Position numbers and translations under genes: made by a program. Below, piece by piece: positions 5,479-8,475 of a stretch of 8,475 nucleotides of DNA. Source of the stretch: an uncultured Chloroflexota bacterium (GTDB taxonomy: Bacteria > Chloroflexota > Limnocylindria > Limnocylindrales > CSP1-4); NCBI GenBank assembly GCA_903924005.1, contig CAIXZV010000483.1, positions 1-8,475 of the forward strand. The letters run 5' to 3'. How positions within the stretch are numbered: the stretch's first letter is position 1; each line of letters begins with the position of its first letter. The notes beneath the pieces were generated by a model. It was given only the letters and a program-made list of their open reading frames with translations, did no database searches and was not told where the DNA came from.

Positions 5479-6227
5479 CAGCCGAACGGGCTTCTCGCGC
5501 TGCCGCCCCGGCCGGCGCCCGCGTTCTCGGGTGGGCGCGCCACGGCCCAGCCGGGGTTCTCGCGGCCCGCCAGGTAGCGGGAGTTGGCGCTGTGCCACGA
5601 GAGCTCGCGAAACCCCATGGCGCCCCAGCCCACGAGCGTCATGAACGCGGTGGGCCGCACGAAGGGCGTGATCCGCACCAACTGCGACACCGCAAGCAGC
5701 CCGTCGAGCAGGCGCTTGCGTTCCAGCATCGGGACGTCCAGCAGAGGCTGGTCGTCAATCCAGAGGAGGTCCGTTGCGACAAACGCGAACGGCTCCCCGC
5801 CCTCCAGCGCCTCGAGGACCGCTGGCGCCTGCTTCTCCATCTGTGCAAGGTGGTGGCGCGCGTGGACGTACGGGTCGTCCTTGCGCGGGCGGAGGCGCGG
5901 GAGAAACGTGGAGGATCGCTGCACCAACGGCGGGGGCGGCACCATGACCGACGGGCTGCCCAGCGCGGCCGTGGTGAGGTGGCCCTCGATGACGGCCGTG
6001 ACGCCGCTCGCGGCTGTGCGCAGTGCCGCATCCAGCGCGTCCGGCAGCGGCACTTGTGAGCCGGGCCGGTGCGCCTCGACGGCGCCCCCAGTACATGCGA
6101 TCACGACGCGGAGACCGCCCCAGTCCGGCTCGACGATTGGGTCCTTGATGTCGCGCGGACCCACCCGGCCCGGTAGCTGTGGTGCCCAGGCCGCGGCAAG
6201 CTCGCGCAGATCAGAGGTGGCTGCCAT
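5478..6227 (-). CDS. Degenerate ATP-dependent DNA ligase-like (adenylation-fold) protein
   Basis: The 249-aa protein follows the order of a DNA ligase adenylation domain, but the key residues have changed. EPDWGGLR (33-40) sits where ligases have EPKWDGxR, so the nucleotidyl-accepting lysine is D35 and the following Asp is G37. VIEGHL (79-84) replaces the usual DGEL, with His for Glu. FAFVATDLLWIDDQPLLDVPMLERKRLL (split here by function: 147-160, then 163-174) matches the DLLWLDG motif IV region well. FRELSWHSANSRYLAGR then ENPGWAVAR (206-231) matches motif V, with the lysine lost. The fold is therefore recognisable, while adenylyl transfer is unlikely. The C-terminal 18 residues are low complexity. 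There is no OB-fold domain. ATG at 6227 has GGAG 12 nt upstream. It is divergent from the MFS gene and 78 bp before the glycosyltransferase operon. Function unknown; a binding or scaffold role is possible. Confidence 0.6.
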   Translation of the reverse strand: MAATSDLRELAAAWAPQLPGRVGPRDIKDPIVEPDWGGLRVVIACTGGAVEAHRPGSQVPLPDALDAALRTAASGVTAVIEGHLTTAALGSPSVMVPPPPLVQRSSTFLPRLRPRKDDPYVHARHHLAQMEKQAPAVLEALEGGEPFAFVATDLLWIDDQPLLDVPMLERKRLLDGLLAVSQLVRITPFVRPTAFMTLVGWGAMGFRELSWHSANSRYLAGRENPGWAVARPPENAGAGRGGSARSPFG

Positions 6228-6301
6228 GGCGCGATGCTACTCCGGGGGCGGCCCACCGTCGCGCCTCGCTGAGATTCCGCTCCGGGGCTTGCGCGCGCCT
6301 C

Positions 6302-6307
6302 TATGAT
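6302..6307 (+). promoter_or_regulatory. Candidate -10 element for the MFS gene
   Basis: TATGAT matches the sigma-70 -10 consensus at five of six positions and stands out in a very GC-rich divergent intergenic region (6228-6405). No good -35 lies 16-18 bp upstream, so an activator or another sigma factor may be needed. It would leave a GC-rich leader of roughly 90 nt before the ATG at 6406, including a possible CGAGCG (6315-6320) / CGCTCG (6350-6355) stem. Confidence 0.35.
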
Positions 6308-6405
6308 CCGCACACGAGCGGAGCCGGCCGGGCGCCCCCTCGCTGCCGTCGCTCGGGCGGCGTCCTCCCTGTCCGGGGCCTAAACCAGACACCACGAGGC
6401 ATTGC

Positions 6406-7662
6406 ATGACGGCAGCTGCACCCGCCGCGGCACTCAACGACGTTCAGCGGCAGAACCACCGGAAGGTCACCCGGGGCGCGTGGGCGCTCTATGACTTTGC
6501 GGACACCATCTGGTCGTTCGCCATTTTCTCACGCGCCATTTCGCTGTTCCTGATCGACAAGCTTGGCGACAGCAACGGCAACCTGTGGCTGGGCCTGTCG
6601 GTGGCCGTCTCCGTGGGCATCAACGCCCTGGTCTCGCCGTTCCTGGGCGCCGTGTCCGACAAGTACGGCCGCCGCATCCCGTTCCTCATCGGTTTCACCG
6701 TCGGCGCCGTCGTGCCGTCCATGCTGATCCCGTTTGTCCCGGTCCCGCTGGGCATCGTGCTGTTCTGTCTGGCGATGTTCAGCTATCAGGCCTCGCTCAT
6801 CTATTACGACGCCACCCTACAGTTGGTGAGCCTGCCGGAGAACCGTGGCCGAATCGCCAGCCTGTCCACGGGCGTCGGTTACATGGGCACCGTGTTCATC
6901 GCGATCCTGATCATCGTGTTCAAACTGAACACGACGATGCTCTTCGTGGTGGCGCCACTGCTGTTCCTGGCCATCTCGCTGCCGGTCTTCATCCTGCTCA
7001 AGGACGACCCCAGCCTGAAGCGCGAAGAGCAGCACGCCCTTGGCGCCGCCTGGTCGCAGACCGTCCGGACCGTGCGCTCACTTGGCCAGTACCCAGGTCT
7101 TGGCCGGTTCCTCGCCGCGCGGTTCTTCTACACCGATGCGCTCAACACCAGCATCACGATCATGACCATCTTCTCGATCAAGGCCGTCGGCTTCACGGAG
7201 GACGAGTCAACCTACGTCCTGCTCGGCCTGACCCTGTCGGCGATCGTGTCGGCCTTTATCTGGGGCCGACTGGTGGACAAGTTTGGTCCGAAGCGGACGC
7301 TGTTCTCGGTCCTGGCGCTGTGGGCTGTCGCTTTGCTCATTGGCGGCACCCTGCTGGACAAGGCCGCCTTCCTGTTTGCAGGCGTCCTGATCGGCGCCGG
7401 GTTTGCCGGGCTCCACGTGTCAGACCGCGTCCTGATGTACCGCCTCTCACCGCCGGAGCGGCTGGGCGAGTTCTACGGGCTCTACGGTCTAGTGGGCAAG
7501 GGCTCCCAGGTGCTGGGCAACCTCTTCTGGGGTGTCACGCTCTACCTGACGTTTGACACGCTGGGCAAGGGCGCCTACCAGCTGGGCATCTTCACCCTGC
7601 TGTTCGCCATGATCATCGGGCTGATCCTGCTTCGCCCGGTGCCGGAGCGCCGCGAGGGCTGA
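6406..7662 (+). CDS. MFS transporter of the UMF1/Atg22-like type
   Basis: This 418-aa integral membrane protein has hydrophobic segments along its length consistent with twelve membrane helices. The loop motif GAVSDKYGRR (81-90) is the MFS motif A, and GRLVDKFGPKR (287-297) is its repeat in the second half, with a charged central loop around 199-228 (KDDPSLKREEQH). The opening RGAWALYDFADTIW (23-36), the helix-4 SLIYYDATLQL (130-140) with the following PENRGRIASLSTGVGY, and RFFYTDALNTSITI (239-252) are typical of the UMF1 family related to yeast Atg22 effluxers. Substrate is not readable; bacterial members are mostly uncharacterised. ATG at 6406 has GAGG six bases upstream (6396-6399), a good ribosome site. 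It is divergent from the ligase-like gene and convergent with the VWA gene, so it is its own transcription unit. Confidence 0.85.
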   Translation: MTAAAPAAALNDVQRQNHRKVTRGAWALYDFADTIWSFAIFSRAISLFLIDKLGDSNGNLWLGLSVAVSVGINALVSPFLGAVSDKYGRRIPFLIGFTVGAVVPSMLIPFVPVPLGIVLFCLAMFSYQASLIYYDATLQLVSLPENRGRIASLSTGVGYMGTVFIAILIIVFKLNTTMLFVVAPLLFLAISLPVFILLKDDPSLKREEQHALGAAWSQTVRTVRSLGQYPGLGRFLAARFFYTDALNTSITIMTIFSIKAVGFTEDESTYVLLGLTLSAIVSAFIWGRLVDKFGPKRTLFSVLALWAVALLIGGTLLDKAAFLFAGVLIGAGFAGLHVSDRVLMYRLSPPERLGEFYGLYGLVGKGSQVLGNLFWGVTLYLTFDTLGKGAYQLGIFTLLFAMIIGLILLRPVPERREG

Positions 7663-7698
7663 CCTTGTCCTGGGCGCCAACGCGGGCTCGCGGTCTCT

Positions 7699-7740
7699 CA
7701 GGCCGGCGGGCCCGCGGCTCCCCAGGCTGGCGGGCACGCG
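7699..7740. repeat. Imperfect direct repeat in the convergent intergenic region
   Basis: CAGGCCGGCGGGCCCGCG (7699-7716) and CAGGCTGGCGGGCACGCG (7723-7740) differ at two of 18 positions and start 24 bp apart. The first copy contains the perfect palindrome GCGGGCCCGC (7706-7715). They fill the middle of the 101-bp gap between the MFS stop and the stop of the opposing VWA gene, where a bidirectional terminator would be expected, but no T tracts accompany them. Confidence 0.6.
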
Positions 7741-7763
7741 CCGCTGGCGCCGAACTGGCACGC

Positions 7764-8475
7764 CTACTGGTAGGTGAAGACGTCCGCTGGGACGATTGGG
7801 CTGCTGCCGCCCGGCGACGACGCGATCACGTCCGCTCCGCTGCCCTTGGTGCCCCCGGGCGCCACGACGGTCAGCGACGTGTCGCTGTTCACCGAGAAGG
7901 CCGCATTCTGGCCGCCCACCGTCACCTTGGTGACGCCAAGGAACGACGAGCCGGTGACGGTGATGGCGGTGCCGCCCGTAAACGGACCAGTGGCCGGCGA
8001 GATGCTGGTGATGAAGGGCTGCGCGTTGAGGGTCACCAGGTGGTTGCTTCCCTGGGTGATCGCGTAGGCGATTTTGGTGAAGGCCTGCGTGATCGCCGTG
8101 TAGTCGGTTGTCTTGGGGACAAAGAGGTAGTGGCTCGGTCCGCCCACCACGTCCGGTGACGCCATGTTCTGCAGCAGTTGGTTGGCGGTCCACCCGGTGT
8201 CATTTGACGAGCAGGTTTGTGCAGAGCCGTACTGGAGCGTAAAAACCTCAATGCCCGCCCCCTTGGCCGCCAGGGCCTCCGCATAGGCGGCGGAGCAGGG
8301 GAGTAGTCCGTTTCCGAGGCCATTACGGTTCGGGTTGCCGTCCGTCTCGAAGATGATGGCCTTGGGGACGCCGGCCCGGCCCGAGGCGCTGAGGTAGGAG
8401 GCGGCCATCCGCATGGGGGAGGCAAGATCCGTGCTGCCGGTCACGGCCCACAGGCAGCTGATCGCCTTGTACAGC
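7764..8475 (-). CDS. VWA-domain surface protein with C-terminal IPT/TIG domain, 3' part
   Basis: The gene is partial: the N-terminus lies beyond the right edge and 236 residues are visible. The first about 140 are the second half of a von Willebrand A domain. Visible are GSTDL (13-17) carrying the MIDAS threonine, PKAIIFETDG (37-46) carrying the MIDAS aspartate, a GIEVFTLQYG strand, and a HYLFVPKTTDYTAITQAF end segment. Two cysteines (LLPC at about 60 and QTC at about 88) could pair. This pattern, including the 'F..PKT.D....F' ending, is typical of TadG-like VWA proteins linked to Flp pili. Residues about 153-236 are an Ig-like IPT/TIG domain (PFITSISPATGPFTGGTAITVTG pattern, with GG.. and F.V motifs) ending FTYQ at a TAG stop. 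It is probably exported, given the domains, but a signal peptide cannot be seen. A calcium/magnesium-dependent adhesion role is likely. Confidence 0.8.
   Translation of the reverse strand, partial: LYKAISCLWAVTGSTDLASPMRMAASYLSASGRAGVPKAIIFETDGNPNRNGLGNGLLPCSAAYAEALAAKGAGIEVFTLQYGSAQTCSSNDTGWTANQLLQNMASPDVVGGPSHYLFVPKTTDYTAITQAFTKIAYAITQGSNHLVTLNAQPFITSISPATGPFTGGTAITVTGSSFLGVTKVTVGGQNAAFSVNSDTSLTVVAPGGTKGSGADVIASSPGGSSPIVPADVFTYQ

Noticed and set aside
4548..6059. A 503-codon open frame on the plus strand
   Set aside because: It is antisense to both the glycosyltransferase and the ligase-like gene and runs across their intergenic gap. There are no recognisable motifs and the composition is low-complexity.
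7489..8193. A 234-codon minus-strand open frame at the MFS/VWA junction
   Set aside because: It overlaps the MFS 3' end antisense and the VWA gene in another frame. The VWA and IPT motifs are in the other minus-strand frame, so this is a shadow.

Overview
The window is GC-rich (by eye well above 60%) bacterial chromosome with tightly packed genes and frequent GTG starts. The tandem Usp domains fused to a GpgS-type glycosyltransferase, the degenerate ligase-like protein, the UMF1-type transporter and a TadG-like VWA protein together resemble high-GC Chloroflexota (Limnocylindria/Ellin6529-like lineages). An actinobacterium is a less likely alternative. This assignment is inferred from protein style only. 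I see no insertion sequence, CRISPR array, rRNA or tRNA.

Layout, all on the minus strand from 6227 down to 1. (a) 6227-5478: a 249-aa protein with the outline of an ATP-dependent DNA ligase adenylation domain, in which the recognisable catalytic residues are replaced. (b) A 78-bp gap (5400-5477) holding three copies of an 11-bp repeat and a 7-bp-stem hairpin. (c) A three-gene operon: an MGS/GGS-like glycosyltransferase (5399-4092), then an ATGA overlap, a Usp-Usp-GpgS fusion (4095-2173), then a 3-bp gap and a glycerate kinase (2169-1075). (d) A 220-bp intergenic stretch ending in a promoter/operator candidate. (e) A toxin-antitoxin module, a Phd/YefM-type antitoxin (854-585) and a PIN/VapC toxin (588-202), joined by ATGA. 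It is followed through a GTGA overlap by the first 68 codons of a probable endonuclease III-like gene (205 to beyond position 1). Divergent from (a), a UMF1/Atg22-like MFS transporter is on the plus strand (6406-7662). It converges on the 3' part of a minus-strand VWA plus IPT/TIG surface protein that runs off the right edge (8475-7764).

The centre of interest is the operon 5399-1075. GpgS joins an NDP-sugar and 3-phosphoglycerate to make glucosyl-3-phosphoglycerate, the precursor of the compatible solute glucosylglycerate. The upstream glycosyltransferase resembles enzymes that act on glycerate or glycosylglycerate acceptors, and glycerate kinase links free glycerate to phosphoglycerate. The genes therefore look like a glycerate-based compatible-solute or glycoside module. 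The GpgS subunit carries two built-in universal-stress domains that could sense ATP or stress. No GpgP phosphatase is present in the window.

The second point of interest is the pseudo-ligase protein, whose fold signature persists without the nucleotidyl-accepting lysine.
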